This document shows, one piece after another, positions 8,484 to 16,608 of a stretch of 49,394 bases of DNA. Both the position numbers and the translations under genes were made by a program. The stretch is from an uncultured Clostridia bacterium (GTDB lineage: Bacteria; Bacillota; Clostridia; TANB77; CAG-508). The DNA is taken from the NCBI GenBank assembly GCA_947623465.1, contig CANQGU010000012.1, positions 1 to 49,394 of the forward strand, given 5' to 3'. Positions within the stretch are counted from its first letter, which is position 1; the number at the start of each line of letters is the position of its first letter. Below the pieces are notes generated by a model, which saw only the letters and a list, made by a program, of their open reading frames with translations, had not been told where the DNA came from and made no database searches.

Positions 8484-8534
8484 TATAGATTTTAGTTTTT
8501 ATAATATAAATAAAATTTTAAGGAGGTAATTATT

Positions 8535-9446
8535 ATGTTAGCTTTTTTAATAGTTTTAATCATAATAATCGCAATCATTGCTTTCAAATCAATTAAGGTA
8601 GTTAATCAATCTGAAGTTTACATTATTGAAAGACTTGGTAAATATTATAAAACAGCAGAAGCAGGTCTTACATTTATATTACCTTTTATTGATAGAGTAA
8701 GCTCAGTAGTTCTTTTAAAGGAACTTACAATGGACATCCCACCACAAGGGGTTATTACCAAAGATAATGTTACAATTAGTATAGATACAGTTGTGTTCTA
8801 CCAAATAACAGATCCAGGAAAATCTGTTTATGAAATTGCTAATTTAAGAAAAGGTATTGAATATTTAGCAATTACAACAATTCGTGATATTGTTGGTAAA
8901 ATGGATTTAGATGAAACATTTGGTTCAAGAGACAGCATCAACTTCCAACTTCGTTCAATCTTAGACGAAGCTACAGATAAATGGGGTTGTAAAATTAATA
9001 GGGTTGAAATAAAAGATATTAACCCACCTGCAGATATTAGAGATGCAATGGAAAAACAAATGAATGCAGAACGTAATAAGAGAGCTTTAATTCTAGAAGC
9101 TGAAGCTCAAAAACAATCTGATATTACAGTTGCAGAAGGTAAAAAACAAGCTGCTATATTAGAAGCAGAAGCTGAAAGTGAAGCAAAAATAAGAAGGGCA
9201 GCCGGTGAAGCTAAAGCTATAAAAGAAGTTGCTGAAGCTAGAGCTAAAGAAATTGAAATGGTTTATACTGCAATGAAAGATGCTAACCCTGATGATAAAT
9301 TAGTTCAATTGAAATCTTTAGAAGCTTTAGAAGAAGTTGCTAAAGGTGATGCAAATAAAGTATTTATTCCTTTTGAAGCAACATCTGCTTTAAGTAGCTT
9401 AGGTGCTATAAAAGAAGTTATAAAAGATAATGAAAAGAAAAAATAA
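8535..9446 (+). CDS. SPFH/Band 7 (stomatin-like, QmcA-type) protein
   Basis: 303 residues. One N-terminal membrane segment (1-18) precedes the Band 7 domain (about 20-190: INQSEVYIIERLGKYYKT-type start, PPQGVITKDNVTISIDTVVF). A long Ala/Glu/Lys coiled coil follows (about 180-240) and a short tail. Such proteins form ring-shaped membrane oligomers that scaffold microdomains or regulate membrane proteases. AAGGAGG precedes the ATG. Pairing with nfeD is the common arrangement for this paralog group. Confidence 0.9.
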   Translation: MLAFLIVLIIIIAIIAFKSIKVVNQSEVYIIERLGKYYKTAEAGLTFILPFIDRVSSVVLLKELTMDIPPQGVITKDNVTISIDTVVFYQITDPGKSVYEIANLRKGIEYLAITTIRDIVGKMDLDETFGSRDSINFQLRSILDEATDKWGCKINRVEIKDINPPADIRDAMEKQMNAERNKRALILEAEAQKQSDITVAEGKKQAAILEAEAESEAKIRRAAGEAKAIKEVAEARAKEIEMVYTAMKDANPDDKLVQLKSLEALEEVAKGDANKVFIPFEATSALSSLGAIKEVIKDNEKKK

Positions 9447-9448
9447 TA

Positions 9449-9472
9449 AAAGCCATTTTATATGGCTTTTTT
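9449..9472 (+). terminator. terminator after the SPFH gene
   Basis: Stem AAAGCCAT/ATGGCTTT with a 5-nt loop followed by a T-tract. It also overlaps the 3' end of the convergent yoeB gene. Confidence 0.85.
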
Positions 9473-9746
9473 ATTTTACACTACCTTTTTTATCATAATG
9501 CCCTTGGCAAGAAGCAATTATAATAGAATTATCTTTTATACTATATACAATCCTATTTTTTTCATCTATCCTTCTACTCCACCATCCAGACAAATTTTCC
9601 TTTAATGGTTCCGGCTTTCCAATTCCATTATAATTATCTCTTTGAATATCTTTTATAATATTATTTAACCTTTTTAATGTTTTTTTGTCTTGTAATTGCC
9701 AATAACAATATTCTTCCCATGCCCCTTCTTCCCAAAGTATTTTCAA
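9471..9746 (-). CDS. yoeB: YoeB/Txe family toxin (ribosome-dependent mRNA interferase)
   Basis: 91 residues of the RelE superfamily. The YoeB signature runs throughout: W-x4-YWQ near the start, GIGKPEPLKENLSGWWSRRI (about 41-60), and a C-terminal CQGHYDKKG holding the His-Tyr pair. By family knowledge Glu of KPEPL, Arg of SRRI and the C-terminal His are catalytic; all are present, so the toxin looks active. It follows its antitoxin by 4 bp, in one transcript. YoeB is usually paired with a YefM/Phd antitoxin; here the partner is RelB/DinJ-like. Confidence 0.92.
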   Translation of the reverse strand: MKILWEEGAWEEYCYWQLQDKKTLKRLNNIIKDIQRDNYNGIGKPEPLKENLSGWWSRRIDEKNRIVYSIKDNSIIIASCQGHYDKKGSVK

Positions 9747-9750
9747 TAAA

Positions 9751-10014
9751 CTATTCCTCCTCTATTAGTTCATGTTCAGTTAAATTTGCTGTTCCATTTT
9801 CAATATTTTTTATAATTTTTTCAAGATATTTCTGATTAGTTTTTGAGTAAAATGGATCTTCAGATACTTCAAAAGGGATTCTTTTTTCTCGTACTGTTTT
9901 TTTCATAAATATTTTAAATGCAGTCGTCATTGTAAGCCCTAGTTCTTCACAAACTTGTTCCATTTGTTCTTTTAAATCTTGGTCAATTCTAAAGTTTACT
10001 AATGTCTGAGCCAT
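9751..10014 (-). CDS. relB: RelB/DinJ family antitoxin
   Basis: 87 residues. The N-terminal ribbon-helix-helix (AQTLVNFRIDQDLKEQMEQV...LGLTMTTAFKIFM) should dimerise, bind DNA and repress its own promoter. The C-terminal tail (about 55-87) should wrap and neutralise the toxin. I start at ATG 10014, six nucleotides after AAAGGTG; the GTG at 10023 lies inside that ribosome binding site. It precedes the toxin, the usual order for autoregulated type II systems. Confidence 0.9.
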   Translation of the reverse strand: MAQTLVNFRIDQDLKEQMEQVCEELGLTMTTAFKIFMKKTVREKRIPFEVSEDPFYSKTNQKYLEKIIKNIENGTANLTEHELIEEE

Positions 10015-10040
10015 TTTTATCACCTTTCCTTTCTTTTTTT

Positions 10041-10081
10041 ATTTTACCAAAATATAAAGATATTGTCAATACAATATCTTT
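10041..10081 (-). promoter_or_regulatory. toxin-antitoxin promoter with operator palindrome
   Basis: TTGACA (10064-10069), 17-nt spacer, TAAAAT (10041-10046). A perfect 11-bp inverted repeat AAAGATATTGT/ACAATATCTTT (10056-10066, 10071-10081) covers the -35 box, as expected for an operator bound by the RelB ribbon-helix-helix. Confidence 0.8.
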
Positions 10082-10137
10082 ATTTTTACTTTATATTATA
10101 TACTTATTTTTTATATTTACTCAAAAATTTTAAAATT

Positions 10138-10741
10138 TTACCTTCTCCTATAACATCCTCTAATTAATCCTGTTCTTCCACCATTAGCTAAATTTGGTAT
10201 AATATTTCCTGTTAATGAAATTCCGATTATTTTGATTATTATTATTATTTCCACTACATCCACAATTATTATCGTTGTCATCTGAATTTGGACAATTACT
10301 GTTTACTGATAGCAATTCTTGGCTATTTCCATTATTACATCTACAGCTTATTCTAAGTAAATTACCATTATTATTAGAATTATTTGTATCACTTACTCCA
10401 AGTACAGGATTATTATTTATTGGTTGCACTATATTATCATCATTTGCAGAATTATTTGAACAAAATCCACATTTGCATCCATCAAAAAATCTATCACATA
10501 TACATTTTATTAATCTTACAATATAAGCAGTTATAAATGCAATTATTGTATAAATAATTATTGCAATTAAAGCTGTAGCTAAATCTGTAATTACTTCAAA
10601 TGCAAATAATGCAAAAGCTATAATTAAATATATTCCAAAAAAAGTTATTGCAACTAAAATTGGGTTATCTAATATTTTTTCTAAAACAATTGCAAGAAGA
10701 ATTGTAGCAAATGGGATTGCAAAAAATATAAGTAAATTCAT
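10138..10741 (-). CDS. Cys/Asn-rich membrane protein, frame restored at one CGGA site
   Basis: About 200 residues when read through. Three hydrophobic segments fill residues 1-85, followed by a Cys-rich stretch (IKCICDRFF, CKCGFC) and a long Asn/Ser-rich tail. In frame 0 the gene reaches CGG at 10223-10225 and stops soon after, at 10184. Dropping the C gives ...QNN-G-ISLTGNIIPNLANGG and a stop at 10138. The length (604 nt minus 1) is then a multiple of three. The family is not recognised and no homolog could be compared, so this is the least secure of the 14 sites. The ATG at 10753 is too close to AAAGGA, so 10741 is preferred. Confidence 0.55.
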
Positions 10742-10865
10742 AATATATCTCATTCCTTTCTCATTTTGCTTAAAAGATACATATAGTTGTTTTAATGTTC
10801 TTAACTATATATATCTTCGAATGATTTTTTATTATATATTATGAATTTACTTATACAAAAGTTAC

Positions 10866-11605
10866 TTAATATTCGACACTAACCAAATAAAGCCCACAAG
10901 GTGGCAAAGTTTTTCCTGCATTTTCCCTTTTGCCATCTAATATTATTTTAGAAATTTCTTCTGGTTTTATTTTACCTAATCCTACTTCAACAAGCGTTCC
11001 TGATATTATTCTTACCATATTATACAAAAAACCGCTTCCGTGTAAGCTCAATTATAATTCTATTAGTTTGTGTTTTATATACTTTTGCTTCAAATATTGT
11101 CCTAACACTACTTTTACTGCTTGTTCCACTTGCTTTAAAAGCTTTAAAATCATGCTCTCCTTCAAAATATTTTGCAGCCAAATTCATTTTTTCTACATCT
11201 AATTTTTGTGGAACATGATGTTCTAGATTTCTATATATTGCTGATGCAAATTCTTGATTATTTATTACATATCTATATGTTTTTTTCTTACAATTAAGCC
11301 TACTGTGAAATCTTTCTTCCACTTCTTCTGCTTTTATAACTCTAATTGATTTTTTAAGTTTTGTATTTAATGCAATAGGTATTTTTTCTATTGGTATATT
11401 TGAATTTGTTTTAAAATTTGCAATTTGCCCAATCGCGTGCACCCCTGCATCTGTTCTTCCTGATGCATTTAACTCAGCAATTTCTCCAGTTACTTCTTCT
11501 ATTGCTCTTTCTATTGTTCCTTGTATATTTAATTTGTTGGGCTGTTTTTGCCATCCGATTGAAATCTTTTCCATCATATTCAATAGTTAGTTTTATGTTT
11601 CTCAT
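10866..11605 (-). CDS. truA: tRNA pseudouridine synthase TruA, frame restored at two CGGA sites
   Basis: TruA makes pseudouridine at positions 38-40 of tRNA anticodon arms. The true start is ATG 11605 ([16 protein letters not shown]), after GAGAGGAAC. Frame 0 then meets CGG at 11555-11557; skipping C gives [13 protein letters not shown], the conserved N-terminal motif. The catalytic region [14 protein letters not shown] follows. A second in-frame CGG at 11038-11040 precedes [16 protein letters not shown], the conserved C-terminal motif, again needing one skipped C. Total 740 nt minus 2 gives 245 residues, the usual TruA length. Without the shifts the gene is three fragments. It lies downstream of cdaA. 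Confidence 0.88.
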
Positions 11606-11636
11606 TTTATAGTTCCTCTCTTTTTACAAATATTTG

Positions 11637-11668
11637 TAAAAGACCAAATAAATTATACTTGGTCTTTT
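11637..11668 (-). terminator. hairpin at the cdaA 3' end
   Basis: Stem AAAGACCAA/TTGGTCTTT overlaps the last cdaA codons. There is no clear T-tract before truA, so it may be a weak terminator or a processing site. A 12-bp palindrome ACAAATATTTGT adjoins it at 11626-11637. Confidence 0.4.
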
Positions 11669-12558
11669 GTTTTTTTATTTTTAATTTTTTTAATTTGTTC
11701 TTTTATTTTTTCAAAAGTTCCACCTTTATTATTTTCTTTTTCTGGAAATCTTTTTGTTACAATATTGCTTATTAATATTTTTTTCAAAACATCTTCTCTA
11801 ACATCTGCAATTAAAGTTCCATCTTTTGCAATAGAAATTTTTCCTGTTTCTTCTGAAACTACAACTACTATTGCGTCTGATTCTTTTGACATACCAATTG
11901 CTGCTCTATGTCTTGTTCCTAAACCTGTATCTATGTCTGTATCTCCTGCAAGTGGAAGCATGCATGCTGCTGCAGAAATTCTGTTATCTGAAACAATAAC
12001 TGCTCCATCATGAAGTGGTGTATTTGGAACAAATATATTTACTAATAATTGTGGAGATACTTCTGAATCTATTGCAACACCAGTTAATGCAATATCTTTT
12101 AATTTTATATCTCTTTCTATTACAATTAATGCTCCTGTTTTAGTTTTTGCAAGTTCTTCAACAGCTATTGCAATTTTATATATATCTTCCTTCATTCTTG
12201 TTAATATATCTTTATCCATACCAAATAATTTGGTAAATTTATTTGTACCTAATTGCTCTAAAGCTCGTCTTATTTCAGGTTGAAAAATTATTATTAAAAG
12301 TATAACTCCCCAATTCATTACAGCTGATAATATATAATTTAATATATTTAAATTCAACCATCCACTTAGCCATGTTGCTATAATTAGTAAAGCAATTCCC
12401 TTTACTAATTGCCAAGCTCTTGAATCTTTTACAATCTTTAGTAAATTATATCCTAGAAAAATTACAATTACTAAGTCTATAATTAAAGGTATAAAATTTA
12501 AAGGATTTTCTTGGTATATTTGAAGATATTGAAGTATTTTTTCTTTTATATCTATCAT
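11653..12558 (-). CDS. cdaA: diadenylate cyclase CdaA
   Basis: A 301-residue membrane enzyme making cyclic di-AMP from two ATP, a signal for potassium and osmotic balance. Three hydrophobic segments (about 18-38, 42-62, 68-92) precede the DAC domain (about 105-270) with the diagnostic LHDGAVIV (about 178) and GTRHRAAIGMSKESDA (about 212) motifs. It usually sits with cdaR (YbbR) and glmM; here neither is present and truA follows instead. The C-terminal 30 residues are Lys-rich. No in-frame CGG is present. Confidence 0.95.
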   Translation of the reverse strand: MIDIKEKILQYLQIYQENPLNFIPLIIDLVIVIFLGYNLLKIVKDSRAWQLVKGIALLIIATWLSGWLNLNILNYILSAVMNWGVILLIIIFQPEIRRALEQLGTNKFTKLFGMDKDILTRMKEDIYKIAIAVEELAKTKTGALIVIERDIKLKDIALTGVAIDSEVSPQLLVNIFVPNTPLHDGAVIVSDNRISAAACMLPLAGDTDIDTGLGTRHRAAIGMSKESDAIVVVVSEETGKISIAKDGTLIADVREDVLKKILISNIVTKRFPEKENNKGGTFEKIKEQIKKIKNKKTKDQV

Positions 12559-12596
12559 TTTTTTCTCCCTTTTACTTTTGTTTTTATTATTCTATT

Positions 12597-12746
12597 TTAT
12601 GCTGAAAAATATGTATATAAATAATATACACCTGTTGCACATACAGATAAAATCATTAATAGCGCAAGAAATGCTGCCATTATTTTTATTGCAAGTTGTC
12701 CTTTACTCATTTTTAATTTTTTTGTTTTTTCTTTATTTTCTTTCAT
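12597..12746 (-). CDS. 49-residue single-pass membrane protein
   Basis: ATG 12746 follows AGGAAGAATTCACG. The protein has a Lys-rich N-terminus (MKENKEKTKKLKMSKGQ), one hydrophobic segment (about 20-45, AFLALLMILSVCATGVYYLY) and ends FSA. It resembles short membrane proteins (DUF4044-like) found in Firmicutes, but I cannot confirm the family by eye. It sits 38 bp upstream of cdaA and is probably co-transcribed. Confidence 0.7.
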   Translation of the reverse strand: MKENKEKTKKLKMSKGQLAIKIMAAFLALLMILSVCATGVYYLYTYFSA

Positions 12747-12776
12747 CGTGAATTCTTCCTTTCTATGTTTTTAATT

Positions 12777-12805
12777 AAGTTTATAAATATAATTTTTATA
12801 AACTT
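12777..12805. repeat. 11-bp inverted repeat upstream of the small membrane protein
   Basis: AAGTTTATAAA/TTTATAAACTT with a 7-nt loop. It could be a regulator site or an A/T-rich terminator; neither can be decided here. Confidence 0.45.
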
Positions 12806-12895
12806 TCATTAAATTAAATTTTTCAATATTTTTCTACATAAATATTATATCACTTTTTGTATTTTTTGCAATAGCGATTTTTGGTAAAAATTTAT

Positions 12896-12962
12896 GTCAT
12901 TTGGGACGTCCTTTTTTGACTGCTCTTATCAATCGGTGTCATTTGGGACGTCCTTTTTTGAC
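12896..12962. repeat. REP-like 25-bp direct repeat with GGGACGTCC core
   Basis: Two identical 25-bp copies (GTCATTTGGGACGTCC plus a T-tract and GAC) start at 12896 and 12938, 42 bp apart. A decayed third copy (GGTGTCTATTTAGAAC) follows at about 12973. Similar GGGACGT / TGTCATTT intergenic repeats are common in clostridial genomes and are often mobilised by REP-associated Y1 transposases; no such gene is in the window. Confidence 0.7.
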
Positions 12963-12997
12963 ATTTTCATTTGGTGTCTATTTAGAACATGCTTATT

Positions 12998-14261
12998 TTA
13001 TATTATCTTATAAATTTCAAATAACTTTTCTTGTGCTATTTTAGCCTTATCCATATCATTTGCATAAACAGTTGCAAGTACGCTTCCATCAGCAACTGTA
13101 TCATTTACTTTTTGGTTAAGTACAATTCCGAACAGCTTTATCTATTTTATCTTCTTTTCTTATTCTTCCTGCTCCTAAAAAGCATGCAAGTTCTCCAACT
13201 TCTTTAGCATTTATTTCTTGAATTACGCCACATTTATTTGAAACTACTTTTAATTCATATTTTGCTTTTTCAAACTTATCTGTATTTTCTAAGTAAGATA
13301 TATCTCCACCTTGATTTTGTACCATTTGTTTAAACTTTTCATAAGCTAAACCATTGTTTATAGAATCCAACATCTTTTGTTTATTTTCTTCTAAATCTTC
13401 TCCTTTTCCTGCTAATTTTATCATGTTACTTCCAAGTTCTAAAACAATATTTTTCAAATCTTCTGGCATTTCATTTCCCTTTAAAAAATTTATTGCTTCT
13501 ATTATTTCTAAAGTATTTCCTACAGCATATCCTATTGGTTCATCCATTGGTGTAAATATGCTTTTAACCTCTCTATTTGCCAATTCTCCTATTTTTTCCA
13601 TCTTTTCAGCCAATAATTTTGCATCTTCTAAATTTTGCATAAATGCACCTTTGCCATAAGTCACTTCCAATACTATTTTATCTGCACCTGACGCAATTTT
13701 TTTACTCATTATGCTTGATGCAATTAATGAAATATTATCTACACAATTTATGCTATCTCTTAATGCATATATTTTTTTATCTGCCGGAGCTAAGTTTTTA
13801 GTTTGTCCAATCATACTTATTCCAACTTTATGTACGTTTTCTTTAAATTTGGCAATATCTATATTTGTATTGTAACCTGGTATTGCTTCCATTTTATCAA
13901 CTGTTCCACCTGTAAAGCCTAAACCTCTACCTGACATTTTTGCAACAGGGATTCCTAAAGCTGCTATAATTGGAAGAAGTATTATTGAAACTTTGTCTCC
14001 TACTCCACCTGTACTATGCTTGTCAACAATTGTTTCTCCAAATTCAGATAAGTCAAGTATTTCTCCTGAATTTGCCATACTAAATGTAAGATATGTTAGT
14101 TCTTCATCTGTCATACCATTTATATAAATAGCCATAATTAAGCTTGAAGCTTGATAATCTGCAATTTCGCCACTTGTGTAGCCTTTAACAAAAAAGTCTA
14201 TTTCTTCTTTACTTAAAATGCCTTTATCTCTTTTTTTAGCAATAATATCTAATATATTCAT
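12998..14261 (-). CDS. pdp: pyrimidine-nucleoside phosphorylase, frame restored at one CGGA site
   Basis: Cleaves thymidine, uridine and deoxyuridine with phosphate in nucleoside salvage. The glycosyltransferase family 3 N-domain is followed by the phosphate/substrate loop VDKHSTGGVGDKVS (about 80) and the signature SGRGLGFTGGTVDKMEAIPG (about 114). In frame 0 the gene ends at 13116, soon after an in-frame CGG at 13128-13130. Dropping the C continues as ...DKAV-G-IVLNQKVNDTVADGS to a stop at 12998. That C-terminal beta-domain with the AVGI-x-L motif is conserved in the family. 1264 nt minus 1 gives 420 residues, close to the family norm of about 430. Confidence 0.9.
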
Positions 14262-14294
14262 TATTTGCTCCTTTTTTAATATTATATATAATTT

Positions 14295-14431
14295 ATTTAA
14301 AATGTATTAATTTTTATACCTTGTGTGTCGCAATTTCCATATTAAAAAAACTTGTATGAAAATTGCTCCAATCGCACTCACTTTGTTCGTTTGGTCGCTT
14401 ACGCAGTATTTCAAATTAATACATTTCAAAT
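14295..14431. repeat. 137-bp element bounded by a 19-bp inverted repeat
   Basis: ATTTAAAATGTATTAATTT (14295-14313) is matched in reverse complement, with one mismatch, at 14413-14431. The interior is unlike its surroundings (CAATCGCACTCACTTTG-type, more GC). It fills the gap between rnhB and the phosphorylase gene. It may be a miniature inverted-repeat element or a large RNA hairpin; no target-site duplication was identified. Confidence 0.55.
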
Positions 14432-14436
14432 AAAAA

Positions 14437-15063
14437 TTATATAAAATTTTTAATAAAAGACCTTCTATGTATTGGGCATGGTCCATATTCTTTTAAAGCT
14501 TCTATATGTTTTGCAGTTCCATAACCTTTATGTGCAGCAAAACCATATTCAGGGTAGACTTTGTCCCACTCTCTCATTATTCTATCCCTTGTAACTTTAG
14601 CAACTATTGAGGCAGCAGCTATTGAATAACATTTAGCATCTCCTTTTATTATAGATTTATATGGAATTCCCAAAGTATCTATTCCAGTTAATGCATCAAC
14701 CATTATTATATTTGGCTTTTGTTCCATTTGCTTAATTGCCATTGTTAAGCCTTTTTTTGTTGCTTGCAATATATTTATTTCATCAATTTCTTCTGGGTAA
14801 ATTATTCCAACTCCATAGCTTATTGCTTCATTAGTTATTATTTCATAAAGTTTTTCTCTTTTATTTTCAGATACTTTTTTAGAATCATTTACTCCCTCTA
14901 TCATTGAATCTTCAGGCAAAATTACTGATGCAACAACAACAGGACCAGCTAGTGGTCCCCTTCCTGCTTCATCAATTCCCGCAATGCATTTAACTCCTTT
15001 ATCAAAAAATTCCTTTTCTATTTCTTTTAGTTGTGTTAATCTTGCTTCTTCTTTTTCTTTCAT
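14437..15063 (-). CDS. rnhB: ribonuclease HII
   Basis: 208 residues. Cuts RNA in RNA-DNA hybrids and at single ribonucleotides in DNA. The first catalytic block is CIAGIDEAGRGPLAGPVVVA (about 26), with Asp and Glu of DEAGRG. The later acidic residues are in IIMVDALTG (about 123), and SIAAASIVAKVTRDRIM (about 147) and GYGTAKHIEAL are also typical. Length is normal. The ribosome binding site is a modest GGGAGAATAAAC. The start follows a 36-bp tandem duplication of the upstream gene's end. Confidence 0.95.
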   Translation of the reverse strand: MKEKEEARLTQLKEIEKEFFDKGVKCIAGIDEAGRGPLAGPVVVASVILPEDSMIEGVNDSKKVSENKREKLYEIITNEAISYGVGIIYPEEIDEINILQATKKGLTMAIKQMEQKPNIIMVDALTGIDTLGIPYKSIIKGDAKCYSIAAASIVAKVTRDRIMREWDKVYPEYGFAAHKGYGTAKHIEALKEYGPCPIHRRSFIKNFI

Positions 15064-15064
15064 T

Positions 15065-15136
15065 TTAGTTTATTCTCCCATTTCTGCTTACAGATTTAAT
15101 TTAGTTTATTCTTCCATTTCTGCTTGCAGATTTGAT
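15065..15136 (-). repeat. 36-bp tandem duplication of a gene end
   Basis: Two units (15065-15100, 15101-15136) carry the last codons and stop of the pseudopilin-like gene. The second copy reads NLQAEMGE-stop directly before rnhB, echoing NLQAEMEE-stop. Confidence 0.8.
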
Positions 15137-15627
15137 AATGTATAATATGTTTTTTTATTAAATTTTATACCATCATCATAAATAACATCTAATTTTGTAG
15201 TATCTTGTACATCAAATACAACAATATATTTTTCTATATTATCTATATCAGAAAGTCCCATTAATTCCATAGTTCTTTGAGATATTCTGTAACTTTCATA
15301 TTCAGAATTAATAGTTGAATCTAATTTACTTTCTTGATCGCTTGAAATGTCTGTTTTTGTCATTGCATAGTCATTTTCTAAAAGTTCTTTTCTTTTAGCA
15401 GCCTTGTCTTCAGAAGCTACATCCCATGTTTTTGAATTTACTTCTTCAACTATAACTTTTGATTTTGCTCTTATAGAAATCATATTAGTTTTATAATTAT
15501 CAACATTAATTTGTTTTACAAGTGTTGTTCCTTGTCCAATTGTAATTGATGCAATAATACTTATAACTATAATAATTATTATTAAAGTAATTATTGTAAT
15601 TCCTTTGTTTTCTTTTAAATTAATCAT
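15106..15627 (-). CDS. prepilin-like (type IV pseudopilin-like) protein
   Basis: 173 residues. The N-terminus MINLKENKGITIITLIIIII is a short basic leader, a Gly at the presumptive prepilin-peptidase site, and a long hydrophobic helix, as in class III-signal pilins. It lacks the usual Glu at position +5. The remainder is a soluble alpha/beta region with no recognised domain. It follows ispH by 1 bp and shares only the leader type with the giant surface proteins, so it may be a minor pilin or a pilin-anchored extracytoplasmic protein. No pilus assembly genes are nearby. Confidence 0.65.
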   Translation of the reverse strand: MINLKENKGITIITLIIIIIVISIIASITIGQGTTLVKQINVDNYKTNMISIRAKSKVIVEEVNSKTWDVASEDKAAKRKELLENDYAMTKTDISSDQESKLDSTINSEYESYRISQRTMELMGLSDIDNIEKYIVVFDVQDTTKLDVIYDDGIKFNKKTYYTLSNLQAEMEE

Positions 15628-15628
15628 A

Positions 15629-16480
15629 TTATTTACCCCTTATTTTTATTATTGTTTTTTCTATATCTTCCTTTGGAGTAGAAGCTCCTGCCATTACACC
15701 AATTTTATTTATATCATTTAATATTTCTAAATTAAGTTCGTCTGCATTTTCAATTAAAATAGCTTTTTTACAATGTTCTTTAGATATATCGTAAAGTTTA
15801 TTTGTATTTGAACTTTTTTTATCTCCAATTACTATCATTAAATCTACTTGCTCAGATATTTCTATTGTTTCTTTTTGTCTAACTTCTGTTGCATTACATA
15901 TTGTTTTTTGTATAACAACATTTTTATTTTTTAAATTATTTTCTATTATTTCGGCAATTTCATCAAATTTTTTTGAATTATAAGTTGTTTGTGAAATTAT
16001 TAAAATATCTTCTACTTTTGATTTGTTTACTTTTTTTATTGCTTCTTCTATATCTTCTTTTTCTTGAATTATATATGAATTTTCTCCACTAAAACTTATT
16101 ATTCCTTTTGCTTCAGGGTGTTCTCTTATTCCAATTAAAATTATGAAAAAATTATTTTGGCTGTATTCTTTTGCTAAATTATGAACTTTTAATACTTTAG
16201 GGCAAGTTAAATCTTTAATTTTTAAACCCATCTTTTCAAGTTGTTGATATATCTCTTTTGTAGCACCATGTGCTCTTATAATAACAGTTCCTTTTGCCTC
16301 ATCAACATCTTTTATAAATTTCATTCCAGCATTTTCTAAACTTTTAATTACATTTTTATTATGTACAATTTCCCCTAAACAACATATTTGCTCATTGTTT
16401 TCTATTTCTTTTTTTGCTTCATCTATTGCATTTTTTACACCAAAACAAAATCCGGCTGTTTTACCTAAAATAATTTCCAT
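15629..16480 (-). CDS. ispH: 4-hydroxy-3-methylbut-2-enyl diphosphate reductase IspH
   Basis: A 283-residue [4Fe-4S] enzyme for the last step of the MEP isoprenoid pathway. Cluster ligands are Cys in AGFCFGVKNAI (12), DLTCPKVLKVH (about 94) and KTICNATEVRQKE (about 194). Also present are GEIVHNKNVI, VIIRAHGA and the C-terminal GVMAGASTPKEDIE. Many clostridia fuse IspH to S1 repeats; this one ends at the normal IspH length. AAAGGAA precedes the ATG. Confidence 0.95.
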   Translation of the reverse strand: MEIILGKTAGFCFGVKNAIDEAKKEIENNEQICCLGEIVHNKNVIKSLENAGMKFIKDVDEAKGTVIIRAHGATKEIYQQLEKMGLKIKDLTCPKVLKVHNLAKEYSQNNFFIILIGIREHPEAKGIISFSGENSYIIQEKEDIEEAIKKVNKSKVEDILIISQTTYNSKKFDEIAEIIENNLKNKNVVIQKTICNATEVRQKETIEISEQVDLMIVIGDKKSSNTNKLYDISKEHCKKAILIENADELNLEILNDINKIGVMAGASTPKEDIEKTIIKIRGK

Positions 16481-16570
16481 GTTGAAAATATTCCTTTCTA
16501 ATTGTGCATATTTAATATTGGAAAAGAATTAAATTTTGACAAGGCAAAATTCAACCCCATATTTTAAATA

Positions 16571-16603
16571 AAAGAGCTTAACTTATATTATATTAAGCTC
16601 TTT
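16571..16603 (-). terminator. terminator after the response regulator
   Basis: A perfect 11-bp stem AAAGAGCTTAA/TTAAGCTCTTT with T-rich flanks on both strands, 6 bp after the stop codon. Confidence 0.8.
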
Positions 16604-16608
16604 ATTTT

